DNA of 55,015 nucleotides from an uncultured Prevotellaceae bacterium. Lineage in GTDB: Bacteria; Bacteroidota; Bacteroidia; Bacteroidales; Bacteroidaceae. How positions within the stretch are numbered: position 1 is the stretch's first letter; the number at the start of each line of letters is the position of its first letter. The notes beneath the pieces were generated by a model. The model worked only from the letters and a program-made list of their open reading frames with translations, was not told the origin of the DNA and did not search any database. The position numbers were made by a program, and so were the translations under genes. The DNA is taken from assembly GCA_902770845.1 (NCBI GenBank), contig CACXUV010000055.1:1-55015 (forward strand), read 5' to 3'. This document shows, piece by piece, positions 8,469-17,772 of the stretch.

Positions 8469-9565
8469 GCGCCCTCCTTTCCTTCGTAAACCGATTCCAA
8501 GTAGCCGATTGTTGTGGCGATGGAGTAGCCCTGTTGCTCAATAGCCTTGCTTTCGTCGTGCCTTTTGTGGGTGCTGGCCATTTCTTTCATTCGCTGTGCC
8601 CATTGCGTGGCGGGCTGTTGCAAAGAGCATGTTCCGATGCTTTCGGTGAGGAAGATGTCTTTGTTGATGATGTCGGACACCAGGCATGGCAAGCCCGCAC
8701 ACTGAGCTTCGATCAAGACAAAAGGCTGACCCTCGAATGTGGACGGCATGAGAAACAGGTCCATTGCTTGCAGCAGTTGTTCCACATCTGAACGTTCGCC
8801 CAGGAACAGCACATTGTCGGCAATCCCAGTCTTGCGTGCCTTTTTCTTGATGCTGTCTTCCAGGTCGCCCACGCCCACCAGCATGAGCATGGAGTCGGGC
8901 TGGAGTTTGTGGAATTGTGCAAACACATCGAGCAAGAATGAGTGGTTCTTTTCTGCCTGGAATCGCCCCACGTGGCCAATCACGGTGGTCGAAGGCTTGA
9001 GGCATAGCCGTTTTCTCACCTCTTCCCGTGTCTGTGGATTGAATGCAAAACGACGGGTGTCGATGCCGTTCCTGATGATGACGGCAGGCGAGTTTCCAAA
9101 GAACCACTTGGCTGCCAGCGACGAGCATGCAAAGTGGTGGGTGCTCAGTCGGCAGGCCAGACCGCGCTGCAGCATGTGCAGCACCCTATTGTGCAGACCG
9201 TCGGACGATGAGTTGTGAGAATGAATAATGCGGATGGGGATGCCGAATCGCCATGCAAGCACAATCGGGGCAATCGCCGTTAGACCGTTGCCGCAGTAGT
9301 GCACGGCGGCATAGTCCTGGGCATGCTCCTTGAAGAAACAATACAGCGACCGATACCAGCCCAGGGGCGACTCGCGGCGGCTGGGCACTCGCCACACCAT
9401 GCCGCCTGCTGCTTCCACTTCTTTGCTGTAGTCGGTCTCGTTCCGGGAGTAGAGCAGGAAGTCCACACCGAAATGGCTGCGGTCTACACCTCTGAACACA
9501 TTCATCATGAATGCCTCAGTGCCGGCCCGGTTCAGGTATTGCGATATGAAAAGTATTCGTGTCAT
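8465..9565 (-). CDS. GT4-type glycosyltransferase, EpsF/CapH-like
   Basis: About 366 residues from MTRILFISQYLNRAGTEAF. The glycine-rich N-terminus, RIIHSHNSSSDG and the donor-domain motifs VIGHVGRFQAEKNHSFLLD, FLGERSDVEQLLQAMD and PSTFEGQPFVLIEAQCAGLP fit the EpsF/CapH-type GT4 enzymes of exopolysaccharide operons. An in-frame TTG 12 bases upstream is possible, but ATG at 9565 is the conventional choice and leaves a 4-base gap after the polymerase gene. It overlaps the next glycosyltransferase by 4 bases. The sugar specificity is unknown. Confidence 0.88.
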   Translation of the reverse strand: MTRILFISQYLNRAGTEAFMMNVFRGVDRSHFGVDFLLYSRNETDYSKEVEAAGGMVWRVPSRRESPLGWYRSLYCFFKEHAQDYAAVHYCGNGLTAIAPIVLAWRFGIPIRIIHSHNSSSDGLHNRVLHMLQRGLACRLSTHHFACSSLAAKWFFGNSPAVIIRNGIDTRRFAFNPQTREEVRKRLCLKPSTTVIGHVGRFQAEKNHSFLLDVFAQFHKLQPDSMLMLVGVGDLEDSIKKKARKTGIADNVLFLGERSDVEQLLQAMDLFLMPSTFEGQPFVLIEAQCAGLPCLVSDIINKDIFLTESIGTCSLQQPATQWAQRMKEMASTHKRHDESKAIEQQGYSIATTIGYLESVYEGKEGA

Positions 9566-9569
9566 GGGC

Positions 9570-10784
9570 TCAATCAATGTTACGTACGTTGTCGTCAGAC
9601 TCTTCCGCCTTTACAGCTTCCTGGTGTGCAATTTCGCGTATGTAAACGCTTTCGTCTTCGTCGAGAATGCACGTATATGGATAAAAATAGTCGTAATAGT
9701 GGGTGTTGGTTGTTTCGTAATAGATGAGGTATTGCAGGGCAATCAAAAACACAGTGCCGGCGAGTGTGCCCAGCCTGATGATGAAATGCTCCTTGAAGCG
9801 AAACAGCGTGTAGACAAAGTCGGCGAGCATGATCAGGTAGAATATCTCCACGTAGTTGTAAAGACGGGTAAATCCTGCAAAGGCGCTTGCCAGCACTCCC
9901 AGCACCACCATGTAGGACATGATTTTTTCCTTGCTTTTTCGCAACGTTTCCGATGGCTCCATGCGCAGCGATGTGTACATGATGATGAACGGGAAAATAA
10001 GATAGGTGATGGCCGAGCGCAGGAATCCGAAGATGGTGCTGGCCTGGATGGAGTAGAACAGAATCTTGCCCACAAGGGCCCCCATGCCCCCTAAGGCCAT
10101 CATCATCACCTTGCCCAATGCCAAATCGCTGAGCTGCCATGTGCCATATGCAGCGCAGAAGGCCACGATAAGCGTTTTCCATGACATCTTGAACCTAACA
10201 AACGGAAACAGGAGCGCCGTGGCAGCCGATACATGGAACAACAGCGCTACGGGCATCGTGACAAAGAATATCCATCGCTTGCCACTCATCCAGTTGTGCA
10301 TGCCTATAAGGACAAGCGACAGGGCGAATCCCTCACGCATGACTTCAGTGTTGAAAATGAAGAACTGGAGTGTGAGGAAATAGACAATCAGGAACAGGAA
10401 ATAGCGGTGGGTGTATTTGCTGGCAACATAGCACACGGCGCTGTTGATGAAGGCACTCTGGAGCAGCTGCACAAAATAGAAGGATTTGAAAACCACCTTG
10501 CCAATGAGGTTGATCAAGCTCCATAGCGGCATCTGCCCTTTAAGCATGACCTGATACCAAATGAAGTCTTCCACGTCAGAGAAATTGTCGGGGTAGTCTT
10601 CAAATTCTTCCATGTAGGTGAATTTGTCGCCCCCCAGTCCATAGCTGAATCCTGATAGGAAAATCAGATAGATGCACATGAGCCACAAGCGGTGTTGCTT
10701 GTGCGAATCGTATTTCTCGATGCCATCGTAGCGGAAGGAGAAATAGGCTGCCAGTGCAATGAAAATGAAATAGAAAATGGTCAT
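9570..10784 (-). CDS. EpsG-family polysaccharide polymerase (Wzy-like)
   Basis: A 404-residue multi-pass inner-membrane protein of the EpsG family. It is thought to polymerise flipped repeat units in the periplasm. The N-terminus is hydrophobic (IFYFIFIALAAYFSF) and followed by the EpsG-like loop GFSYGLGGDKFTYMEEFE. Around ten predicted membrane helices follow, including FFIFNTEVMREGFALSLVLIG with its conserved Arg-Glu. The C-terminal tail is hydrophilic and acidic. It overlaps the upstream glycosyltransferase-like gene by 4 bases. Flippase, polymerase and Wzz-like protein together indicate a Wzx/Wzy-dependent pathway. Confidence 0.85.
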   Translation of the reverse strand: MTIFYFIFIALAAYFSFRYDGIEKYDSHKQHRLWLMCIYLIFLSGFSYGLGGDKFTYMEEFEDYPDNFSDVEDFIWYQVMLKGQMPLWSLINLIGKVVFKSFYFVQLLQSAFINSAVCYVASKYTHRYFLFLIVYFLTLQFFIFNTEVMREGFALSLVLIGMHNWMSGKRWIFFVTMPVALLFHVSAATALLFPFVRFKMSWKTLIVAFCAAYGTWQLSDLALGKVMMMALGGMGALVGKILFYSIQASTIFGFLRSAITYLIFPFIIMYTSLRMEPSETLRKSKEKIMSYMVVLGVLASAFAGFTRLYNYVEIFYLIMLADFVYTLFRFKEHFIIRLGTLAGTVFLIALQYLIYYETTNTHYYDYFYPYTCILDEDESVYIREIAHQEAVKAEESDDNVRNID

Positions 10785-11794
10785 GTTCGGTCTATCTGAA
10801 TCTTCAGGATGTTTTCAATGAAACTTATGAGTGCGTCGGGCACTATCGCTTTCTGATGTGGATTCTCGCCGTCGGGAAAGGCCGGGCCTGCTATGATGAA
10901 GTCCCAGTCAATGTCTGTTTCGTCGTGAAAGACAGAAATGTATCTGGGGTCATATAGTTCCGATTTGGTGATGCTGGCGTTGTTTGTCAGCAGTTTTTTG
11001 TTGAGCATAATGGTCTCCCACGTCCTGAACGTGGGACTGCAGGCATCGGCCTGCAGCATTTCGATGATGCACTTGCAACCGGCACAGCCTTGCAGGTTCT
11101 CGGCGTAGGACACGGTGGATGGCAGGTAGACGATGCCGTCGCGTTGCGCTTGCATGGCTTTGGGCACTTCCAGCAGGACAAATCGGCACTTCAGACCTCT
11201 TTTGCTCGCCTCGTCGTGAATTTTTACCAAGGTGTTCAGTCTTCCTTTGTCTCGCCCCAGGAAGTACAGGTCGTATTGCTCTTGCTGTTTGCCGTCTTCC
11301 GTCTGAATGGGCGAAAACACAGTGGGGTGATAAAATATGCCGTATTTTGTGGCATCTGTTTTGTCGTAGCTGATCAGGGCGTCGGCATAATTCTTGATGT
11401 AGTCCACGTCGATGGGCTTGTGCGAATAGTGGTCCTTGATGGTGTGAATCAGGTCTTGGGTGAAGCAAACAATCTTTCCCTCAGGATAGTGCTGCCTCAA
11501 AAAAGGTAGCAGTTTGATGCCGTTTTCCATTCTCAGCCAGTGCTCTGTAATGAGAAAACACACCCGTTGCCCGTCGGTGTGGCGCAGGTAGTAGCGATTC
11601 CACAGATTCTTCCCGGGCATGCTCAGCATGTTGTTCAGCCTTGGGTTGAACTGCACTCTTTGCAAAAAGCCCGGCACCCCCTTGGGGCGGAAGGTCGGGA
11701 TGTAAGTTATCTTGGGGTCCTCTATCCAGTCTTTGTGCGCCACTTGATACACATCCCACTCGTCGCCGAAGATCACAAGCTTGAATTTATTCAT
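10781..11794 (-). CDS. Putative GT-B-like glycosyltransferase
   Basis: About 337 residues from MNKFKLVIFGDEWDVY. The frame is open further upstream, but that part overlaps the flippase gene and reads as low-complexity shadow. It lacks the classic GT4 signature. It does show a Rossmann-like N-terminus, CFTQDLIHTIKDHY, YDLYFLGRDKGRLNTLVKI (start of a second nucleotide-binding-like domain) and SYAENLQGCAGCKCIIEMLQ. That order resembles CgeB-like or LPS-core-type transferases. Position between flippase and polymerase supports a role in building the repeat unit. The name is an inference; it could be a different sugar-modifying enzyme. Confidence 0.6.
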   Translation of the reverse strand: MNKFKLVIFGDEWDVYQVAHKDWIEDPKITYIPTFRPKGVPGFLQRVQFNPRLNNMLSMPGKNLWNRYYLRHTDGQRVCFLITEHWLRMENGIKLLPFLRQHYPEGKIVCFTQDLIHTIKDHYSHKPIDVDYIKNYADALISYDKTDATKYGIFYHPTVFSPIQTEDGKQQEQYDLYFLGRDKGRLNTLVKIHDEASKRGLKCRFVLLEVPKAMQAQRDGIVYLPSTVSYAENLQGCAGCKCIIEMLQADACSPTFRTWETIMLNKKLLTNNASITKSELYDPRYISVFHDETDIDWDFIIAGPAFPDGENPHQKAIVPDALISFIENILKIQIDRT

Positions 11795-13013
11795 GTTGAG
11801 CGCTTTTGGTGAACCTTGCATAATAATAGATGAGGCAAACGAAGTAGATGGTGTCGCAAATGACGGTTGTGGCAATGGCGCCGTTCGTGTTGAACAGGGC
11901 CACCAGAACGGTATAGCCCAGAATCTTGAACACACCATTGGCTATGCTGGCATTCCTCACGGGCACCCCCTGGCCGTGGGAGCAAAGGTAGCGGTTGAAC
12001 ATGTCGCCCAGCCCGTGAATGCAGAAACCCACGGAGAGAAACGACGCGTATGTGCCCACGGCAGCATACTGGTCGGTGTAGAGAAAGGTGACAATGGGGT
12101 GGATGAGCAGGATGAACAGCACGCAGGAGGCTGCGGTCATGGCAATGGTGAAGCCAATGACTTTGGCCGGAATATAGGGCAGCGAGGCAAACTTCTTGAA
12201 GTAGGTTGTTCCCACGATGCTGGGCAGCGCTGTGAGCGGCGAGGTCACGGTAAGTGCCAGTGTGTAGAACCCCACTTCGGTGTTGTCGGCATTGAAGTGG
12301 CCCAGCGAAATGCCGGCCAGATAGTTGGTGGCCACCATGACAAGCGAACCCAGGTAGAGCTGAATGCCGTATTCCCTGTTTTCTTTTTGCAGGCTTTTCC
12401 AAATGGGCCCCAGTTTGGTGAATAATGGCCGCGTAGAGACAATGATGCCAATATAGACCAGGCAGTAGACGCCCCATTGCAGCAGTATCATTCTCTGCGA
12501 GGTGGCCCCGAAGAGCGAATAGACGGCATAGGCTAATGGCACGTAGGCCAGGTAGGGCAGCAGTCGGGCCAGTGACAGCCGGCCCATTTGGTTGTCGCCT
12601 TGCGTGGTTTGGTCGATGTAGCTCAGCAGGAGAGGATAGGCACACACGGGAATGGACACCAGGAACAGCACCGCCACCTGAGGCTTGTCGGCATGCAGAA
12701 AGTAGCAGCAGGGCATGCACAGCGCCAGTATGGCCGCTGTTGCTGCAAGGATGATGACCATCATGCCTTTCATGCGCCGATCGTAGACGGCGTCGCTCGA
12801 CAGCGCCATGAGTCTGGCACCAGAAAGGAAATAACCGAAGATGAGGAATACGGCGATAAAGTTGATGATGTTCTGCACGTACCTCACGTCGCCGTAGTCG
12901 GCAGGATCCATGAACCGTGTGTTCACGATAGACGACAACACCCCCAGTAGCACCCCCAGTAGGGTCGATGCATACAGGATGACGATTTGCTTTTTTTGCT
13001 TCGCTTCGCTCAT
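11787..13013 (-). CDS. Wzx-type oligosaccharide flippase
   Basis: A 408-residue integral membrane protein with about twelve hydrophobic segments in the MATE/MVF-like arrangement of polysaccharide flippases. It would move undecaprenyl-linked repeat units across the inner membrane. The N-terminus (LYASTLLGVLLGVLSSIVNTRFMDPADYGDVRY) is the typical first helix and loop of the family. It follows the chain-length gene by 10 bases and overlaps the next gene by 8. Confidence 0.9.
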   Translation of the reverse strand: MSEAKQKKQIVILYASTLLGVLLGVLSSIVNTRFMDPADYGDVRYVQNIINFIAVFLIFGYFLSGARLMALSSDAVYDRRMKGMMVIILAATAAILALCMPCCYFLHADKPQVAVLFLVSIPVCAYPLLLSYIDQTTQGDNQMGRLSLARLLPYLAYVPLAYAVYSLFGATSQRMILLQWGVYCLVYIGIIVSTRPLFTKLGPIWKSLQKENREYGIQLYLGSLVMVATNYLAGISLGHFNADNTEVGFYTLALTVTSPLTALPSIVGTTYFKKFASLPYIPAKVIGFTIAMTAASCVLFILLIHPIVTFLYTDQYAAVGTYASFLSVGFCIHGLGDMFNRYLCSHGQGVPVRNASIANGVFKILGYTVLVALFNTNGAIATTVICDTIYFVCLIYYYARFTKSAQHE

Positions 13014-13023
13014 TCTATTGTTG

Positions 13024-14082
13024 TTAGAACCACTCTTTCAGCTCTTTGCGGAACAGTTTTGCTGTTGTGGCGATGGTGGCCAGAAACAGCATGGCGGCCA
13101 CGAAAATCATGCGCTTGGGGCCAGCGGGTTTTACGGGCACGGTGGCATTGGTCAGCGTGGTGAAAGCGGGCGTGTTTTCTTGCACCTTGGCCATGGCAGC
13201 TTCCTTGCGGGTGTTCATGGCAGTGTAGATGTTGAACTTCAGCTGCATGTCGTTCTCCAAGTCTTCGGCCTTGGTGCGAACGCTTTGCAGGAAGGCGTCC
13301 TGATGGGCATCGGAGTAGGCGGCATAGCGGCGGCGTGCCTCGTCGTAGGAGTCGCGGGCTTCGTCGGTCAGTTGCTTGAAGTGTTCGTAGTCAATGCGCG
13401 ACTTTTTCGTTCGGTAGTCGGTGATGAACACCTGCAGGCGCTGGCGCACACTGTCGGCCAGCAGGGCGCACACCAGCGGGTCTTGGTCGGTCACGTTGAT
13501 GGTTACCACGTCGGTGGTCTTGCTGTAGGTGCAGCTGATGCAGCTCTGCAGACCTTCAATGATTTCGGCCGTTTCCGTCGTCAGCCTGAAAGGGTCGAAA
13601 CGCTTGCCGTCTTTTCCGGGAATATTGACTTCGGGTTTCTTGAAGATGCTTTTCACCCAGTTGCGTAATTTGTAAAAAGGCCAAAACAGCAGGTTGCTCT
13701 TCTGGTGGTTCTTCAGATAGTCGTAGTAGTCGGTGCTTATCTCACCGTCCTTGGTCTGCACCTTGATGTCGAGCAGACCCACGCAAAACTCGGTGGACTT
13801 GAACAAGTCGGGGTAGAGCTGGGGGTAGATGGCATCTGACGAGCCGTTTCCCAGGTTGAAACCAAAGCTCGATGCCAGCGATGCCAGGTCGCCTCCGCCT
13901 TTTTCTGTGGCCGACTCTGGTGCCACCGACACCTTGGTGGCGTAGTAGCGCGGCTGTGGAAGAATCCACAGGCACGACAGCGCAAAGGTGATGACCCACA
14001 CCTTGAGAAACAGCATTTTGTGGCTCAGCAGGGTCTTGACGATTTGCAGAAAGTTTATCTCTGTCTTTTTCTTTTCGTCCAT
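13024..14082 (-). CDS. Wzz-like chain-length determinant protein
   Basis: A 352-residue inner-membrane protein. It has an N-terminal helix at about residues 25-45 (MLFLKVWVITFALSCLWI), a long periplasmic region with a coiled-coil-prone part (residues 215-290, many Glu/Arg/Ala), and a C-terminal helix near 325-345 preceded by the proline-containing VPVKPAGPKRMIFVAA. That layout is typical of Wzz/PCP proteins that set glycan length. No cytoplasmic tyrosine kinase domain is fused, and none is encoded elsewhere in this operon, so regulation by BY-kinase phosphorylation is not supported here. The gene lies 33 bases after the export gene. Confidence 0.88.
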   Translation of the reverse strand: MDEKKKTEINFLQIVKTLLSHKMLFLKVWVITFALSCLWILPQPRYYATKVSVAPESATEKGGGDLASLASSFGFNLGNGSSDAIYPQLYPDLFKSTEFCVGLLDIKVQTKDGEISTDYYDYLKNHQKSNLLFWPFYKLRNWVKSIFKKPEVNIPGKDGKRFDPFRLTTETAEIIEGLQSCISCTYSKTTDVVTINVTDQDPLVCALLADSVRQRLQVFITDYRTKKSRIDYEHFKQLTDEARDSYDEARRRYAAYSDAHQDAFLQSVRTKAEDLENDMQLKFNIYTAMNTRKEAAMAKVQENTPAFTTLTNATVPVKPAGPKRMIFVAAMLFLATIATTAKLFRKELKEWF

Positions 14083-14115
14083 AATTGTTGCTATTGTTGA
14101 ATAGGCGCTCGTTTC

Positions 14116-16728
14116 TTATTTCATTAGGTTGGCAATGGTGGCAATCATGGTGGCAATAGAGGCAATGCCGGTGCCCAGGGTCATGGTCTCGGCCGCTGTC
14201 ATGCGGTTGGTGGCCTTGGCGGGCACCACGATTTCGCAGCCCGGTCGCACCTTGGTGCTGCCAGTGACCTTGGCCACGTCGCCGTTCATATAAATAATAT
14301 AGGTCTTCTTCTTCTTGGCTTTGCTGCTGTAGCCGCCGGCCTGGTTGATGTAGTAGCTCACCTTCTTGCCGGCCTCGAAGCCCACGGTGTTGGGGTACAT
14401 CACCTCGCCGTTGATCTTCACCGTGCTGGTGTAGACGGGCACCACCAGGCGGTCGCCTTCGCGCAGCACCAGGTCGTAGTCGCTGCCAGGGTTCTGCAGG
14501 GCCTTGTCCAACTCGATGCCCACGAAATAGCTTTCGGGAATGCTGAGCTTCTCCTGTGCGGCAGACATGCTGGACTGAATCTCGCTCACGGAACGGCCGC
14601 TTTTCAGGGCCTGCTCCAGCATGGCGGCCTCGTTTTGCTGGCGCTGCATCTTCACCGATTCTTCATAGCGCATGCGCTCGGCCTCGTTCAGCTTGCGTTC
14701 CAGTCGGGCACCGGCCACGTATGCAATGTTTGTCACGCCGCCTGCCTTGCGAACCAGGTCGCTCAGTCGCTCGTTCTGCTTGGTCAGCGTGTATTCGCCG
14801 CTGAACATCACCTCGCCTTCCACCGTCACGTTCTGCTGTTCGTTGTAGCCAGGGCTCTTGCGCACAAACACTTCGTCGAACGGTTGCAGATGGAAGCCAG
14901 GCTCGCCGTCGATGACGAAGCCGTCTTTCAGCGTGAACGTGAACGACTGGCCAATGATGCTGTCGTTGGTGGTGGCCTTGGGATTGACGATGCGGCGCGA
15001 CACAAACACGTTGACCATGGCGGCTGTTTCCTTCAGTCCGCCGGCCTGCAGCACGAAGTCTTCGAGTGTTTCGTTGGCGGCATACTTATACATTCCGGGG
15101 TATTGCACCTCGCCGTGGATGGTGATTGTCTGTTCTTCCATGATCTCTTGCTTGGTGGGCACGAACAGCACGTCTTCGTTTTTCAGCGGTATGTCGGCCA
15201 CGGTGCCGTTCATGATGCCGTCTATGTCGACCTGCACCACCTCGAGTGTGCGGTCAGGGCGCAGACGGTGCATCACGGCATGGGCGGTGAATGCCTCTTC
15301 GGTCACGCCCTCGGCTTGCTCCAGCAGTGCCTTCACGGTGTTCACCTGCTCGCCAATCTGGTACATGCCGGGGTGGAACACGGCACCCTTCACCTCGACC
15401 ATGTTGGAGTAGCGCGGCAGGATGCTGTCCACGCTCACCGAGTCTTCGTCGGCCATGCGGAACGAGCTCATGTCGAACTCGCCCACGTTGTACACCGAAT
15501 ACTGCGTGCCGGCCTTGCGGATGACGCGCACCGTCTTGCGGTAGGCATCGCCGGCAAAGCCGCCGGCATAGTCGAGCAGGGTCTTCATGCTCTCGCTCTT
15601 TTTCATTTCGTAGTACATGGGGCGCTTCACCTTGCCCTTGACGCTCACCATGCAGTCGTAGGTGCCCACCGAGATCACGTCGTTGTCGGCCAGCCGGATG
15701 TTGCCGCCCAGCTTGCCGTTCAGGATGTAGTCGTAGACGTCGACCGTGCTCACCAGCCTGTTGTGGCGATACACCTTGATGTTTCTCAGCGTGCCAATTT
15801 CGGTGGGGCCGCCGGCCATGTAGAGGGCGTGGAACACGGTGGCAAAGGCCGAGAGAGTGAACGTTCCGGGTGTCTTGACTTCGCCCATCACGTTCACCGT
15901 GATGGTGCGTGTCTGGCCCACCGAAAGCCGTATGTTGGAACTGCTGTAGCGTGACCCCAGTTGCGAGCGCACGCGGGCGTTGGCCTGATCCACCGTGAGC
16001 CCCGACACCTGCACGGGGCCGAAGTCTTCGATCACCACGTAGCCGTCGGGCGAGATGGTCTCTTCTATTGATTTCTGCGAGGCACCGTAGATGTCGATAA
16101 ACACAGCATCGCCCGGGCCCAGCACGTAGTCGCGCGGCGTGGCAATGTTCATGGCGGGCTCGAACGTCAGTTCCTCGTTGTTGAACAGGTCGTGGCCAAA
16201 GATTCGCTTCTTCGACTTCTTCTCATGTTCTTCCTTGGCCTTCAGATAGTCCCTGATCACCATCTGGTCGTAAATGTCGAACGAGTCGGGCATGAACTCG
16301 TCCAGCTGTGTCTTGATGCCCGTCAGCTCTTCCTGATCTTCCAGTTCGCGGTTCTTGCGGCGGTCGCTCTTGTTGCTGGCGCTCTTGCTCAGCTTCTCGT
16401 CTTTCATCTTGCCAATCACGCTGCCGTCGCTCTTGCGCAGGTTGCCGTTGTTGCGGCGCAGGCGGCCTTCGCTTTCTTCGTCGACCTGGTCGAGCGTGCC
16501 CAGTCCCTGGCCCTTCTTCAGGCGTTCCACTTTCTTCTGCACGCGCTTGATCTGGTCAAGACTCACGTTCTTCTGCATCAGCTTCGCAGCAATTTCCTGT
16601 TGCGACGAGCCTGCCTTTTGTTCTTTCACGACAAAGCGAATGACCTGTTCGTCGCTCATCGACGATTGGGCCATGACGTTCACCATGCACAGCAGCGTCA
16701 CGATCAACGTTGTGAGGAATCTTCTCAT
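14116..16728 (-). CDS. Multi-SLBB polysaccharide export protein (Wza-like)
   Basis: First gene of the operon, 870 residues. Residues 1-20 form a signal peptide (LTTLIVTLLCMVNVMAQ); no lipobox cysteine follows. Residues 60-190 are highly charged and probably disordered or coiled. A poly-export (PES) domain starts near PRDYVLGPGDAVFIDIYG, about residue 200. At least six SLBB-like repeats follow, each opening with a V-x-V-x-G-x-V-x-x-P-G pattern (for example VNVMGEVKTPGTF, VEVKGAVFHPGMY, ITIHGEVQYPGMY, VKINGEVMYPNTV). The C-terminus is hydrophobic. The protein probably forms the outer-membrane or periplasmic export channel. It is much longer than E. coli Wza (about 380), as is usual in Bacteroidota. 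Confidence 0.92.
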   Translation of the reverse strand: MRRFLTTLIVTLLCMVNVMAQSSMSDEQVIRFVVKEQKAGSSQQEIAAKLMQKNVSLDQIKRVQKKVERLKKGQGLGTLDQVDEESEGRLRRNNGNLRKSDGSVIGKMKDEKLSKSASNKSDRRKNRELEDQEELTGIKTQLDEFMPDSFDIYDQMVIRDYLKAKEEHEKKSKKRIFGHDLFNNEELTFEPAMNIATPRDYVLGPGDAVFIDIYGASQKSIEETISPDGYVVIEDFGPVQVSGLTVDQANARVRSQLGSRYSSSNIRLSVGQTRTITVNVMGEVKTPGTFTLSAFATVFHALYMAGGPTEIGTLRNIKVYRHNRLVSTVDVYDYILNGKLGGNIRLADNDVISVGTYDCMVSVKGKVKRPMYYEMKKSESMKTLLDYAGGFAGDAYRKTVRVIRKAGTQYSVYNVGEFDMSSFRMADEDSVSVDSILPRYSNMVEVKGAVFHPGMYQIGEQVNTVKALLEQAEGVTEEAFTAHAVMHRLRPDRTLEVVQVDIDGIMNGTVADIPLKNEDVLFVPTKQEIMEEQTITIHGEVQYPGMYKYAANETLEDFVLQAGGLKETAAMVNVFVSRRIVNPKATTNDSIIGQSFTFTLKDGFVIDGEPGFHLQPFDEVFVRKSPGYNEQQNVTVEGEVMFSGEYTLTKQNERLSDLVRKAGGVTNIAYVAGARLERKLNEAERMRYEESVKMQRQQNEAAMLEQALKSGRSVSEIQSSMSAAQEKLSIPESYFVGIELDKALQNPGSDYDLVLREGDRLVVPVYTSTVKINGEVMYPNTVGFEAGKKVSYYINQAGGYSSKAKKKKTYIIYMNGDVAKVTGSTKVRPGCEIVVPAKATNRMTAAETMTLGTGIASIATMIATIANLMK

Positions 16729-16823
16729 TTTCTGTCTTTAGGGTGTTTTATGTTTTTTATTATATATAACTTTTTTTTTTTCGTTTTATTGTAGTATGCT
16801 CTTGATTTCTTGTTGGCACTACC

Positions 16824-16953
16824 ACAACGGGGCTCTCGTTTTTTCGATAAAGCGGACAAAAATTTTTTGCAAACCAGCGCGTGAAACATGCCAACGGGGC
16901 TCCCATTGCATCCCAACGGAGCCCCCATTGCGGCACAACGGGGCCTCCGTTGC
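16824..16953. repeat. 22-bp quasi-palindromic repeat array, operon 5' side
   Basis: Four units (16824-16841, 16891-16909, 16912-16931, 16934-16953) follow the same CAACGRRGCCYCCRTTGC pattern as the array at 2284-2390. The last three are tandem at 22-23 bp. It lies 95-225 bases upstream of the export gene start, in the probable promoter/leader region of the exopolysaccharide operon. The rest of 16729-17161 has poly-A/poly-T runs and no gene. Confidence 0.8.
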
Positions 16954-17161
16954 GGCACTCTTCACCCCGTCTTTCCTTCGTTTTTATGTGTCGTTGAACG
17001 GAAACTATTGAAAGTCAACAGCTTATACAACCCCCTCCAAAACTCGAAAATTTGCGGCCAATCCTCTTCTTCATGATGAAGAAACGATTCTCGTGCCGAT
17101 TCGCTTCAAAAAAAATTCAACATTGCTTCAGAAAAAAATCAACAAAAAACAGCCCCAAGAA

Positions 17162-17192
17162 TTTGCTGTTTCAGGAAAAAGTAGTAATTTTG
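17162..17192 (+). promoter_or_regulatory. Promoter of tmRNA
   Basis: TTTG at 17162-17165, a 19-base spacer and TAATTTTG at 17185-17192 match the Bacteroidota primary sigma consensus. Transcription would start near 17199, leaving a leader of about 75 bases to be trimmed. Confidence 0.7.
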
Positions 17193-17274
17193 CAGCCGCA
17201 GAGCCATGAGCCGAAGCGTTGGCCAGTGGCATTCTGTCGTGGCATTTCGCGTCTTTTGCAGGCCACCAACAACT

Positions 17275-17676
17275 GGGGTTGACTGGATTTGACGGCAAGA
17301 TGAAATGGTACGTAAGCACGCGGAGCTGGGCTATGGGAGGCTCCTTAATCTCTTCTGTAGGAAAATTAATTGGCAACAATGAGTATGCTCTCGCTGCTTA
17401 ATCGAAGCACAGTAGATTATGAGCTTAATTCCACTACAAGGTAGAGGAACGAGACGTCGCTCCGAGGATGTTGTTCCGAATCCGAAGATCAAGCGGCGCA
17501 GGTTAAATCGGAAATAGTTCTTCAAGGCTCCGATTGGGGAATGAAACTTTAGGAGATAAGGCCGTGATTGGTGGCTTGGGTCTTGTCACGGCACGAAAAC
17601 GAAGTCCAAGATAAGCGTGTAGAAAGCGTATGGTTTCCTTGTGCGGACGAGGGTTCGACTCCCTCCAGCTCCACTA
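17275..17676 (+). ncRNA. ssrA: tmRNA (transfer-messenger RNA)
   Basis: Rescues stalled ribosomes and tags the unfinished peptide for proteolysis. The 5' end GGGGTTGACTGGATTTGAC carries the tmRNA hallmark, and the 3' end has a T-arm GGGTTCGACTCCC. The acceptor stem GGGGTTG (17275-17281) pairs with CAGCTCC (17666-17672). The encoded 3' triplet is CTA, not CCA, so the terminal CCA must be added or corrected after transcription. The tag frame is 17372-17401: GGC AAC AAT GAG TAT GCT CTC GCT GCT TAA, giving GNNEYALAA. Total length about 400 nt is normal. Confidence 0.95.
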
Positions 17677-17699
17677 TCGTTTCGCCCTTGCGAGGTCTC

Positions 17700-17719
17700 A
17701 CCCTCGTGAGGGTTCTTTT
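17700..17719 (+). terminator. Rho-independent terminator of tmRNA
   Basis: Stem ACCCTC/GAGGGT with a two-base loop followed by TTCTTTT. A second 8-bp hairpin (AGTCGCTT/AAGCGACT, 17720-17745) follows and may serve the convergent gene. Confidence 0.7.
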
Positions 17720-17772
17720 AGTCGCTTCGCTTTGTAAAAGCGACTGCGTCGGTGACTTTCTTTATTTTCTCT

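Noticed and set aside
14635-15954. A 439-codon plus-strand frame
   Set aside because: Antisense to the SLBB export gene; extreme His/Ala/Leu composition and no domain.
16729-16860. Invertible promoter of Bacteroides capsule type
   Set aside because: No pair of long inverted repeats flanks a promoter here and no invertase gene is close; the repeat units are individually palindromic and do not define an inverting segment.
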